From positions 6,758,001 to 6,822,000 of the forward strand of contig CM082598.2 in assembly GCA_040954595.2 (NCBI GenBank): DNA of 64,000 bases, given 5' to 3'. Of the stretch, positions 1 to 7,606 are shown in pieces. Numbering within the stretch: the stretch's first letter is position 1; each line of letters begins with the position of its first letter. The position numbers and the translations under genes were made by a program. The stretch is from Balanoglossus misakiensis (taxonomy: Eukaryota; Hemichordata). The notes beneath the pieces were generated by a model. It searched no databases and had not been told where the DNA came from. It worked only from the letters and a program-made list of their open reading frames with translations.

Positions 1-921
1 TGCATACGGGGATTTCAAGTTGATTATAAATCCCTCAGTTATTACGTGTCAAAAAGCACTGTAATTTAAAATTGCTAATGCGATGGTGACATTGAATCTG
101 ATTCTTTGCATCAGGGCAAATAGTGAAGCATGCTTGATGATGCAAGCACTGCATTTTGACATAGGTATTTAATGCATATACATGGGTATTTGAAGTTGTC
201 TGTAAATCTCCAGGTTAATACGTAGCCAAAAGCACTGTAATTTGACATTGCTAATGCAATGGTGACACTAAATCTGATTCTTTGTATCAGGGTAAATGGC
301 GAAGCAAGCTTGATGATCATCACGGTAGAGAGTGATGCAAACACTTCGCTTTGACATAGGTATAACATGCATATGGGGATTTCAAGTTGATTATAAATCC
401 CTGGGTTAATACATGTCAAAAAGCACTGTAATTTGACATTGCTAATGCAACGGTGACATTGAATCTGATTCTTTGCATCAGGGTAAATGGCGATGCAAGC
501 TTGATGATGAATCACGGTAGATAGTGATGCAAACACTTCGCTTTGACATGGGTATTTAATGCATATGGGGATTTCAAGTTAATTGTAAATCCCTGGGTTA
601 ATACGTGGCCAAACGCACTGTAATTTGACATTGCTAATGCAATGGTGACATTGAATGTGATTCTTTGCATCAGGGTAAATGGCAATGCAGGCTTGATGAT
701 GCATAATGGTAAAGAGTGATGAAAACACTTCGCTTTGACATGGGTATAAAATGCATATGGTTATTTCAAGTTGATTATAAATCCCTCAGTTAATACATGT
801 CGAAAAGCACTGTAATTTAAAATTGCTAATGCGATGGTGACATTGAATCTGATTCTTTGCATCAGGGCAAATAGTGAAGCATGCTTGATGATACAAACAC
901 TGCATTTTGACATAGGTATTT
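1..921. repeat. Satellite array, left segment (runs off the window)
   Basis: This is tandem satellite DNA that continues beyond the left edge. Using the shared core GCACTGTAATTT as anchor, copies start near 56, 232, 423, 615 and 807, so the spacings are 176, 191, 192 and 192 bp. The two size classes differ by about 15 bp around the ATCACGGTAGAGAGTGATG stretch. The same array resumes after the LINE, in the same orientation. The open frames on the minus strand here are by-products of the repeat and show no protein-like features. Confidence 0.95.
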
Positions 922-932
922 AATGCATATGC
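922..932. repeat. LINE target-site duplication, left copy
   Basis: AATGCATATGC lies directly beside the LINE 3' end and is repeated at 5,584-5,594 beside the 5' end. Removing the LINE and one copy rebuilds the normal satellite junction AATGCATATGCATGGG, which is found in many uninterrupted monomers. Confidence 0.85.
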
Positions 933-947
933 TACTAATAATAATGT

Positions 948-953
948 TTTATT
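948..953 (-). promoter_or_regulatory. Polyadenylation signal of the LINE
   Basis: AATAAA is read on the minus strand about 15 nt before the 3' end of the element, after the ORF2 stop and immediately before the ATTATTATTAGTAG tail. Its position fits a polyadenylation signal in a LINE 3' UTR. This is a short motif in AT-rich sequence, so the call rests on position. Confidence 0.5.
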
Positions 954-1056
954 GTCTTTTAGGCCACCGGCCAATATGACAATTGCATGGTAAGATATAT
1001 TACAGAACGAAATACAGCAACAACAAAAAAAGAAACATTAGGTCACCTTCAAGCTT

Positions 1057-4000
1057 TCATGAAAAATATTCTTTCCTCAAAATCATGGCTTTATGTACAA
1101 ATTTGCCAAGATTTCTTAACACTGTTGGCGACTTCGACCTCATCAGTGTTAAAAATTTCTCTTCGTAAATAGACTCAGAGTTGTCATGTGGTAATAAATA
1201 TCTTAAACTTTGATACAATGGGCATAAAAATATTACATGAAATTCATCCTCCACACCTCCTGTACATATTTCACAGATTCTGTCTTCAAAGTCAATGTTG
1301 GCATAGCTGCCTTCCTGGACTCTTAAACCAAGACATGAACATCTCAATCGTGCTAGTGCATGTCTATGTTTTGGCTCTGTAATTTCACAAAGATATTTTT
1401 CTGGTTCAAGCATGCTTTTAAAATTACGATATGTACAAAGTCTGTCTTTTGTACATACTTCACTGTACCACTCTTGTTTGTTAACATCAGAAAGACGTTG
1501 TTTAAACTCACTTATAAAAGATGAAATATCTCCCACCCCTTGTGATAACCAGACAATGCCAAACCCATATGAATAAAGAATTTGCTTAACCTCTGTAGCC
1601 CATGATGTGTGTCCATTTTCATCCATTGTAAACGACAATTTGTACGCATGCGCAGCCATCCTGTCATCTGTGAGTTCAGTGAGACGCAACCAATATTTAA
1701 CACATTTTATGACTGAATTTAAATAAAGTGGATATCTACCACACTCGCCATATACTGCTTCGTTTGTAGTGCTCTGACCCACTCCCAGAAAGTGCTTGCA
1801 AAACCTTAAATGGACTCTTTCTATCTCCATATGTTTTTTGTATCCCCAAATATCAGCTCCATACAATAAAATTGGCAGTATCAGTGTATCAAAAAGTTTA
1901 AAATATACATCTCTTTTTATCATACCAGCTTTACGTTCAAATTTAAAAATTAGAAACATAGCTTTCCGTGCTTGAGCAGCCAGATTACCTACAGCTTTGC
2001 TCCACGTGTTTCTACAGGATAACAATAATCCAAGATACTTATATGAAGTCACAACCTCTAGAGTCTTTCCATTCATTTTCCACACTTCACTCTTTGCATT
2101 ATGCCCCCCTTTACGGAATACTACGATCTTGGTTTTATCTATGTTAACTTGAAGTTTCCATATGTTGCAAAAATCGTTGAGTATGTTAATTAACCTTTGT
2201 AACCCTATTACAGAGTCTGCCAATATAACAATATCGTCGGCATAAAGTAAAAGAAATAAATCGTACATTTGTTGCGTCAGTTGGATGCCTCTGGCACCTG
2301 TGGAAATAATCATGTGATACAACTCATCAATGAAGAGGGAGAACAACACTGGGCTTAATACACTCCCTTGCCTTACACCTCTGTTACAGTTAAAATATTC
2401 TGAAACACCCCCATCTAGTCGAACACAAGATTTCACATCACTATACATAGATTTCACAATGTTATACATCTTGCCAGATAAGCCAATCGACTGCAGTTTG
2501 AAAAAAAGACATCTGTGATCCACAGAATCAAATGCTTTTGCAAAATCTACAAAAAGACAGTAAAATTTCCCCTTCCTTCTTCTGATATAATTTTGTATGA
2601 TGGCATGTAAAGTAAATATATTATCCATTGTTGAAAACCCTTTACGAAATCCCGCTTGTGCATTACAAATAGCATTGGTATTTTCAGCCCATCTATACAA
2701 CCTTTCATTTAAAATACCACAAAATATTTTACCAAATACATCTAAAAGCGTAATTCCCCTGTAATTATTTGGATCTGTTCTAGATCCCTTTTTGTACAAT
2801 GGTATTATAATTCCCCGTGACCACCCTGCTGGGAAGTTACCCGTATCAAAGATGTTGTTAAACAGCTTATTCATGATAGGTAGCATTGTGGGTATAGAGC
2901 ATTTGAAAAATTCGGCTGGTATTCCATCTGGGCCCGGGGCTTTACCATTTTTCAGATCTAAAACTGCTTTCATTATTTCCCGGTCAGTAATATTTGAATT
3001 CATAAAATCTGAGATATCGACTTCGGCATTCCAGCCTACAACCTGTACATGTGTATCCCCGGGTAATACATTTTGGGGATTATTTAATTGTGTGAAATAT
3101 TCAACCCATTGTTTGCCAGAGATGGGAAAGTAACTCTGGGTACAACTTTGACTGCTTCTAATAAAATGCCACATATCATTACTACCAGACATACAATCCC
3201 AACGGGATTTAAATTTTGCTGAAAGTGCATCCGTAAAATCCTTTTTCAGCTTCCGGCATGTATTTCTAAAAATATTACGACTACGTTTGTAGACTTGCAA
3301 AGACCCTTCTGAGTTATTCTTCCTGAATTCACGTAGATTTCTTTTAACTTCTTGCTTTTGTTGGAAACAAACAGAGTCAAACCATGGTGGTTGTTGCGGG
3401 CGTGCTTGGTTTCGTTTGCTGTTCTGGCATTTCATGCTGCTACCAGCCAGCTGGAAAGCTTTAACAATACAAGCTATTGCTTCATCATTATTAACACCAA
3501 TGCTTACGTCACATTTCTCAAACAAAGCAATCACATCACCTGAATTACATTTACATACAAATGTGTGTTCCTCATTAGCATTCCATCTGTACCTTGTATA
3601 CTCATAAATATTCACATTACTATCCACCTGTTGAGTTAATTTACATTGAAGAGTAGTTTCCAGAGGAAAGTGATCTGATTCGTCTCTTTCTGCCACCTTA
3701 AAATACACAAATGAATTGAAAAGGTTCGATGAAACAATGACATAATCAACCACACTCTTTCCGTTGTTAGAAGTACATGTAATGTGTCCATCTCTGTCCC
3801 CATCTACTCTGCCATTTAACACATGCATTGAAAGTGTACAACATAAAGAAAGTAAACTTCTACCAAAAGTATTTGTTGTTTTGTCTTTTGATTTACGTGT
3901 CAGGCAAAAAGTGTCCCCATCGTAAATATCAGCTGGTATTGACAAGTAACTTGTATCATCATTTATAATATAATCATACCCATCCGCAATCCGTGCATTT

Positions 4001-4458
4001 AAATCCCCCAATATAATATTATCTACATGCTCAAAATTAGTGTTCAGTCGGACAAGTTCATTTTCTAAAATAGTAATCCCGTTATACTCGTTCGTATAAA
4101 CATGTGACCCTTCGGGTGGAATATACACAGCCCCTAGTAAAATATCTCTGACAGTGCCAAAATAATTTGCATTCAACAGGAAAAACATTGCATCATTCAT
4201 TTCTGTATCAATACGCTTAACACCAGCCATTATATTCTTAGCAATGCCCACAGTAACACCTCCACTCGGTCTACCCTTTGTTCCTTCTCTTCTATCTCTT
4301 ACAAAAGTAAATAAAACATGATCTGGAAAATAATTACTAACATCTTTACCGCTTGTAAGCCATGTTTCAAGCAGGCAAAATATGTGAAAACATGCACAAT
4401 ATTGTATGAAACTTTTATCCCATAAATGACCCAACAGTCCTCTTACATTCCATGTCAT
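1057..4458 (-). CDS. LINE ORF2: endonuclease and reverse transcriptase (1,133 aa)
   Basis: This is the enzyme of the LINE: it nicks target DNA and copies the element RNA into the nick. The N-terminal part is an APE-like endonuclease, with TWNVRGL at residues 2-8, the catalytic Glu at about 31 (LLETWL), GDLNAR in the middle and the catalytic SDH at 261-263. The reverse transcriptase follows, with GKAPGPDGIPAEFF, motif A VDFAKAFDSVDH at 637-648, RQGSVLSPVLFS, and the catalytic YADD at 739-742. The C-terminus has a Cys-His cluster (C1062, C1065, H1074, C1079) typical of this enzyme group. The first ATG is used as start, but it leaves only Met-Thr before the WN of the first endonuclease strand. 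The codons just upstream (K-I-N-F) are in frame and would complete that strand, so the true protein may begin further upstream. No frameshift or internal stop is present. Confidence 0.93.
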   Translation of the reverse strand: MTWNVRGLLGHLWDKSFIQYCACFHIFCLLETWLTSGKDVSNYFPDHVLFTFVRDRREGTKGRPSGGVTVGIAKNIMAGVKRIDTEMNDAMFFLLNANYFGTVRDILLGAVYIPPEGSHVYTNEYNGITILENELVRLNTNFEHVDNIILGDLNARIADGYDYIINDDTSYLSIPADIYDGDTFCLTRKSKDKTTNTFGRSLLSLCCTLSMHVLNGRVDGDRDGHITCTSNNGKSVVDYVIVSSNLFNSFVYFKVAERDESDHFPLETTLQCKLTQQVDSNVNIYEYTRYRWNANEEHTFVCKCNSGDVIALFEKCDVSIGVNNDEAIACIVKAFQLAGSSMKCQNSKRNQARPQQPPWFDSVCFQQKQEVKRNLREFRKNNSEGSLQVYKRSRNIFRNTCRKLKKDFTDALSAKFKSRWDCMSGSNDMWHFIRSSQSCTQSYFPISGKQWVEYFTQLNNPQNVLPGDTHVQVVGWNAEVDISDFMNSNITDREIMKAVLDLKNGKAPGPDGIPAEFFKCSIPTMLPIMNKLFNNIFDTGNFPAGWSRGIIIPLYKKGSRTDPNNYRGITLLDVFGKIFCGILNERLYRWAENTNAICNAQAGFRKGFSTMDNIFTLHAIIQNYIRRRKGKFYCLFVDFAKAFDSVDHRCLFFKLQSIGLSGKMYNIVKSMYSDVKSCVRLDGGVSEYFNCNRGVRQGSVLSPVLFSLFIDELYHMIISTGARGIQLTQQMYDLFLLLYADDIVILADSVIGLQRLINILNDFCNIWKLQVNIDKTKIVVFRKGGHNAKSEVWKMNGKTLEVVTSYKYLGLLLSCRNTWSKAVGNLAAQARKAMFLIFKFERKAGMIKRDVYFKLFDTLILPILLYGADIWGYKKHMEIERVHLRFCKHFLGVGQSTTNEAVYGECGRYPLYLNSVIKCVKYWLRLTELTDDRMAAHAYKLSFTMDENGHTSWATEVKQILYSYGFGIVWLSQGVGDISSFISEFKQRLSDVNKQEWYSEVCTKDRLCTYRNFKSMLEPEKYLCEITEPKHRHALARLRCSCLGLRVQEGSYANIDFEDRICEICTGGVEDEFHVIFLCPLYQSLRYLLPHDNSESIYEEKFLTLMRSKSPTVLRNLGKFVHKAMILRKEYFS

Positions 4459-4524
4459 GAAATTTATCTTTTGAACATCCCGATGCTTACTGTTATGCGT
4501 GTCCCGGCCTTGGCCTAACCCCTA
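4459..4524 (-). other. ORF1-ORF2 junction: single in-frame UAG
   Basis: ORF1 ends with TAG at 4,522-4,524. The following 21 codons to the ORF2 ATG contain no stop and lie in the same frame as both ORFs. The sequence after the stop is UAG GGG UUA GGC and is GC-rich, with GGCC repeated two bases apart. The in-frame layout is directly visible. Stop-codon readthrough, reinitiation at the ORF2 ATG, or chance are all possible explanations. Confidence 0.8.
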
Positions 4525-5568
4525 TCTTGGAGTCCCGCGCGTCTGTTGGACAATGGCTCCGATGGCTTCCTCAAAAACGTACATGAGTTTCTGCCCATTT
4601 TCATAGCTTACTAGTTTCTTATAGTTCACATATGACTTGACTCCTTTCTCTTGAAGTTCTTTTCTTTTCTGGAAGAGCCTCTTCCTTATGTCCCTTGTTC
4701 GTCTCGAGAAGTCTTCATCAACGTATATGTTTGTGCCTTTCAGCTCTTTCCGCTTTGACAATATGGCGTCTTTGTCCTTCCACTTGCAGCACATTGCGAC
4801 GATCGGTCGACATCCTCTAGGGCCATTCGCTAGTCTATGTACTCTTTCAAATTCTACTGTGCTTCCAATTCTCATCTTATCGCAGAGTATTTTATTTACC
4901 TTTCTCTCCGTTTCCTCCCAGGTTTCGTTTGGTTCTTCTTCTATTCCACGGAATATGACGTTATTCCGCCTACTTCGGTCTTCCAATTCAGCCTTTTCTG
5001 TACTTAGAACTTCAATTTCTGCCCGCATTCTGCTAATATTTTCTTCTATATCATCTACTTTACACAACTTTTCCTTGTTCTCCTCGGCTGTTTGTGTTAC
5101 TTTGTCAATTGCCAGTTCCAGATTTGCCAGTTTTGTTTCCATTCCACCAATTTTCGCACTCATTTTCTTCATCTCGCATTTCATTTCGTTTGTGTTACTT
5201 TCAATGTCTTTTAGTAACGCCATGAACTTGTCATCTCTGCTGTCCGGTGTTTTTATTTCACCTGAAGCCGTTAGAGTTGTTTGACGGGTATAAGGTCCAG
5301 GATTCATTTCAACATCACCACATTGTTCTAGAATTCTACTCACGAAGGGTGACAAATTCACTGACACCATGCTCGACAGCGTGCCAAAAGACATAGTTCT
5401 CTGACAGTCAGACATCATGTCCATGGGTTTTGTAGCTATTTCTTTGTAGTCCCAACCAGAGTTGTTATACTGCAGGCATTTACTTGTTGAGAAGGACAGA
5501 TTGCCGCTCGTTTCCAGCCACTTGTGAAAGTTGTCAATGGTATCTGTCACACCATACGCAGAAAGCAT
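4522..5568 (-). CDS. LINE ORF1: 2A-bearing coiled-coil RNA-binding protein (348 aa)
   Basis: ORF1 proteins of LINEs bind element RNA and act as nucleic-acid chaperones in the retrotransposition particle. The start chosen is the first ATG inside the element. The frame stays open upstream through the insertion junction to an ATG at 5,769, but that extension is satellite-encoded. Residues 1-91 form a short leader ending in the 2A-like motif GDVEMNPG, with P92 next. Residues about 115-200 are a charged heptad-rich coiled coil (K-M-SAKIGGMETKLANLELAID and onward). Residues about 201-285 resemble the L1 ORF1 RNA-recognition fold (NNVIFRGIEE, ERVHRLA, RPIVAMCCKWKDKDAIL). A basic C-terminal segment follows (RRTRDIRKRLFQKRKELQ). 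If the 2A works, translation would give a 91 aa leader and a separate 257 aa chaperone. The start could lie upstream in an element that was longer at its 5' end. Confidence 0.88.
   Translation of the reverse strand: MLSAYGVTDTIDNFHKWLETSGNLSFSTSKCLQYNNSGWDYKEIATKPMDMMSDCQRTMSFGTLSSMVSVNLSPFVSRILEQCGDVEMNPGPYTRQTTLTASGEIKTPDSRDDKFMALLKDIESNTNEMKCEMKKMSAKIGGMETKLANLELAIDKVTQTAEENKEKLCKVDDIEENISRMRAEIEVLSTEKAELEDRSRRNNVIFRGIEEEPNETWEETERKVNKILCDKMRIGSTVEFERVHRLANGPRGCRPIVAMCCKWKDKDAILSKRKELKGTNIYVDEDFSRRTRDIRKRLFQKRKELQEKGVKSYVNYKKLVSYENGQKLMYVFEEAIGAIVQQTRGTPR
5293..5319 (-). other. 2A-like ribosome-skipping motif in ORF1
   Basis: The codons read GDVEMNPGP, which fits the 2A core D-x-E-x-N-P-G-P. 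It is preceded by a short hydrophobic/basic stretch (SPFVSRILEQC), as in known 2A peptides. The predicted break is between Gly (codon ending 5,296) and Pro (5,295-5,293). 2A-like motifs near the ORF1 N-terminus are established for several invertebrate APE-type LINEs. Activity of this one is inferred from the motif alone. Confidence 0.85.
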
Positions 5569-5583
5569 GACGTAACCAACCAC

Positions 5584-5594
5584 AATGCATATGC
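5584..5594. repeat. LINE target-site duplication, right copy
   Basis: AATGCATATGC adjoins the 5' end of the LINE and matches 922-932 exactly. It overlaps the 12 bp palindrome ATGCATATGCAT that recurs in most monomers. Confidence 0.85.
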
Positions 5595-5916
5595 ATGGGT
5601 ATTTGAAGTCGTCTGTAAATCTCCAGGTTAATACGTAGCCAAAAGCACTGTAATTTGACATTGCTAATGCAATGGTGACACTAAATCTGATTCTTTGTAT
5701 CAGGTTAATGGCGAAGCAAGCTTGATGATCATCATGGTAGATAGTGATGCAAACACTTCGCTTTGACATGGGTATTTAATGCATATGGGGATTTCAAGTT
5801 AATTGTAAATCCCTGGGTTAATACGTGGCCAAACGCACTGTAATTTGACATTGCTAATGCAATGGTGACATTGAATGTAATTCTTTGCATTAGGGCAAAT
5901 GGCGAAGCAAGCTTAA
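5595..5916. repeat. Satellite segment between the two inserted elements
   Basis: Nearly two satellite monomers lie here, with cores near 5,645 and 5,835. The segment is colinear with the array on both sides of the inserted elements and ends in the TTAA used as target by the next element. Confidence 0.93.
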
Positions 5917-5934
5917 AGAGTTTATTACACCTAT
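5917..5934 (+). repeat. Left terminal inverted repeat of the 1.3 kb TTAA element
   Basis: AGAGTTTATTACACCTAT directly follows the left TTAA and pairs with 7,198-7,215 at 15 of 18 positions; the mismatches are at positions 3-5. Weaker pairing continues inward to a shared TGTAAA. Confidence 0.82.
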
Positions 5935-6091
5935 CAAAAAATATTTTTCATTGTTTGACTGTAAACTAAAATTGCATTCATGATTTGAATTCTGGTGTCG
6001 TTTTTTTTTTATTCTCGTCGATGAATAAATGTTATCCTAATAAATGTTCACCCCTTCAAAAAAATCTCTGTCTGAACGGTCCCGTTACGTG

Positions 6092-6106
6092 TGACGTCAT
6101 TGGGGG
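6092..6106 (+). repeat. Subterminal inverted repeat with CRE-like palindrome, left
   Basis: TGACGTCATTGGGGG pairs exactly with the reverse complement of 7,006-7,020. It holds the palindrome TGACGTCA, the consensus CREB/ATF site. Its near-symmetric placement suggests a transposase-binding or internal regulatory site; this is inference. Confidence 0.7.
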
Positions 6107-7005
6107 CTCTCCTTCGCTTTTAGTCTACAATTCATCGCATCGAGAGGCGTACATGTCGTCTACTTGACTTTTATGGCGTCAACGGTAAACACGGTCAGTG
6201 ACGAGGCATTTTGTTGGGAGAGTATAAGATTCAGACAGTAGCGATGGAGAGTTTTGGGCTCTTCGTCGCTGCTTTCAAGGAAATTCCTGTCACAGCCGTA
6301 TAGATTTGAACCAGCAAGGCGTGAGGTGAGGTCTCTCCTCAACCTGTTCGGGCTGGTGGGGAATCCGTCGATGTACCGAGCGAAGAAATGCCTGCAAGCG
6401 CGGGTCGAGATTCGCCAGAGTCTTCTCGAGTGGGAAATATAGATTGGTGAATAAGCATCATTTTCTGTTTGTTTGTTTTTATTTTACAATAAATATTCAG
6501 GGAGTGGTTCAGTGAAACTCAAATATTCTCGTAGCCGATCTGCCTCCCCGATACGGAGGTCTGCGCTCGTCTGATCACCGATATATACACAAAGAACCCG
6601 GTGCGCGGCACTACGCCATGCCGACACGGTCCGTACTAAAACATCATTGCTGACATCTCAGTTGTGAAAAAAACGTAATGGGACGACAAATTTCATACAT
6701 AAAAATCACAGATAAACTCCCTGTTCACAAGCGACCGGTTACCCAAAACTGGCATAACACCGGTACAGTTCCATTCATCATTACCTTTACGGTGATGTAG
6801 TGACCTTTGGGCCGTTTTGTACGAAGCGCTCCAATTTTTCTCTCAGTCCTTTGCTTTTCGGAAATCTATGTACACTATGTACACTACGGATAGTGTTTTT
6901 ACAGCCCCGACGACGCATCGTTTGATAATAATGATGGAAACGCGGGACTCTCGCTTTGGGCTAAGCTGTGCAACGATATCACTGTTTACATACTGGCAAC
7001 GACTT

Positions 7006-7020
7006 CCCCCAATGACGTCA
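7006..7020 (-). repeat. Subterminal inverted repeat with CRE-like palindrome, right
   Basis: This is the exact reverse complement of 6,092-6,106. A CACGTG E-box-like sequence lies a few bases outward on this side, and ACGTG lies at the corresponding outward position on the left. Confidence 0.7.
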
Positions 7021-7197
7021 TGTCACGTGGTCTATACGCGACAAATACGAATTGAGATTTTTTCTGAGGGACATGAATTTCGACGATTTTATTAATGAAT
7101 CATTAATTATAGAAAACCACAGCCAAAATATAATGTCTTGATTTGGATAAAATGGTTATTTTACTAAATGAATCTTTTACACTCAAATGAAATAAAA

Positions 7198-7215
7198 ATA
7201 GGTGTAATAATTCCT
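7198..7215 (-). repeat. Right terminal inverted repeat of the 1.3 kb TTAA element
   Basis: Read on the minus strand this is AGGAATTATTACACCTAT, immediately inside the right TTAA. It pairs with 5,917-5,934. Confidence 0.82.
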
Positions 7216-7606
7216 TTAATGATGGATCAGAGTAGATGGTGATGCAAGCTCTGCACTTTGACATAGGTATTTAATGTATTTGCATGGGTATTTAATGTTG
7301 ATTGAAAATTCCTGGGTTAATACGTGTTCAAAAGCACTGTAATTTGACATTGCTAATGCAATGGTGACACTAAATCTGATTCTTTGTATCAGGGTAAATG
7401 GCGAAGCAAGCTTGATGATCATTACGGTAGAGAGTGATGCAAACACTTCGCTTTGACATAGGTATAACATGCATATGGGGATTTCAAGTTGATTATAAAT
7501 CCCTGGGTTAATACGTGTCCAAAAGCAATGTAATTTGACATTGCTTATGCTATAGTGACACTAAAACTGATTCTTTGCATCAGGGCAAATTGTGAAGCAT
7601 GCTTGA

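Larger units (their letters stand above)
933..5583 (-). mobile_element. APE-type LINE (non-LTR retrotransposon), both ORFs intact, inserted in satellite
   Basis: This 4,651 bp element lies on the minus strand and has ORF1, a 63 nt spacer, ORF2 and a short 3' UTR of about 124 nt ending in an ATT-rich tail. It is flanked by an 11 bp target duplication. ORF1 has a 2A-like motif, a coiled coil and an L1-ORF1-like RNA-binding region. ORF2 has an apurinic endonuclease, a reverse transcriptase with YADD, and a C-terminal CCHC-type cysteine cluster. Both frames are open and the catalytic residues I can see are present, so the copy looks young. Only 15 nt precede the first in-element ATG of ORF1, so the 5' end may be truncated. 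The clade is not certain: the architecture fits the CR1/L2/Jockey-like APE group with an L1-like ORF1. Confidence 0.93.
5917..7215. mobile_element. TTAA-targeting DNA transposon without transposase (1,299 bp)
   Basis: Both sides carry TTAA (5,913-5,916 and 7,216-7,219). The ends are inverted repeats matching at 15 of 18 positions and sharing TTATTACACCTAT. Removing the element plus one TTAA restores a normal monomer reading GCAAGCTTAATGATGG. A 15 bp inverted pair lies about 175-195 bp inside each end. I found no transposase: the longest frames (92 aa at 6,817-7,095 and 62 aa at 6,254-6,442) are short and unrecognised. A TTAA target fits the piggyBac or Kolobok superfamilies; the sequence does not decide between them. 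It is probably a non-autonomous derivative. Confidence 0.85.

Noticed and set aside
111-974. Open frames in the leftmost satellite segment as genes
   Set aside because: They contain the same repeated peptide as the rest of the array.
2792-3133. 113-codon plus-strand frame opposite ORF2
   Set aside because: It is antisense to the conserved start of the reverse-transcriptase domain, which explains its openness.
4688-5284. 198-codon plus-strand frame opposite ORF1
   Set aside because: It is a shadow of the coiled-coil coding strand: it is serine- and phenylalanine-rich and has no recognised domain.
6254-6442. Frame with PYRFEP in the 1.3 kb element, reminiscent of a motif in some invertebrate P2X7-like proteins
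   Set aside because: The match is only six residues and the cysteine-rich region expected after it is absent. It is too weak to call.
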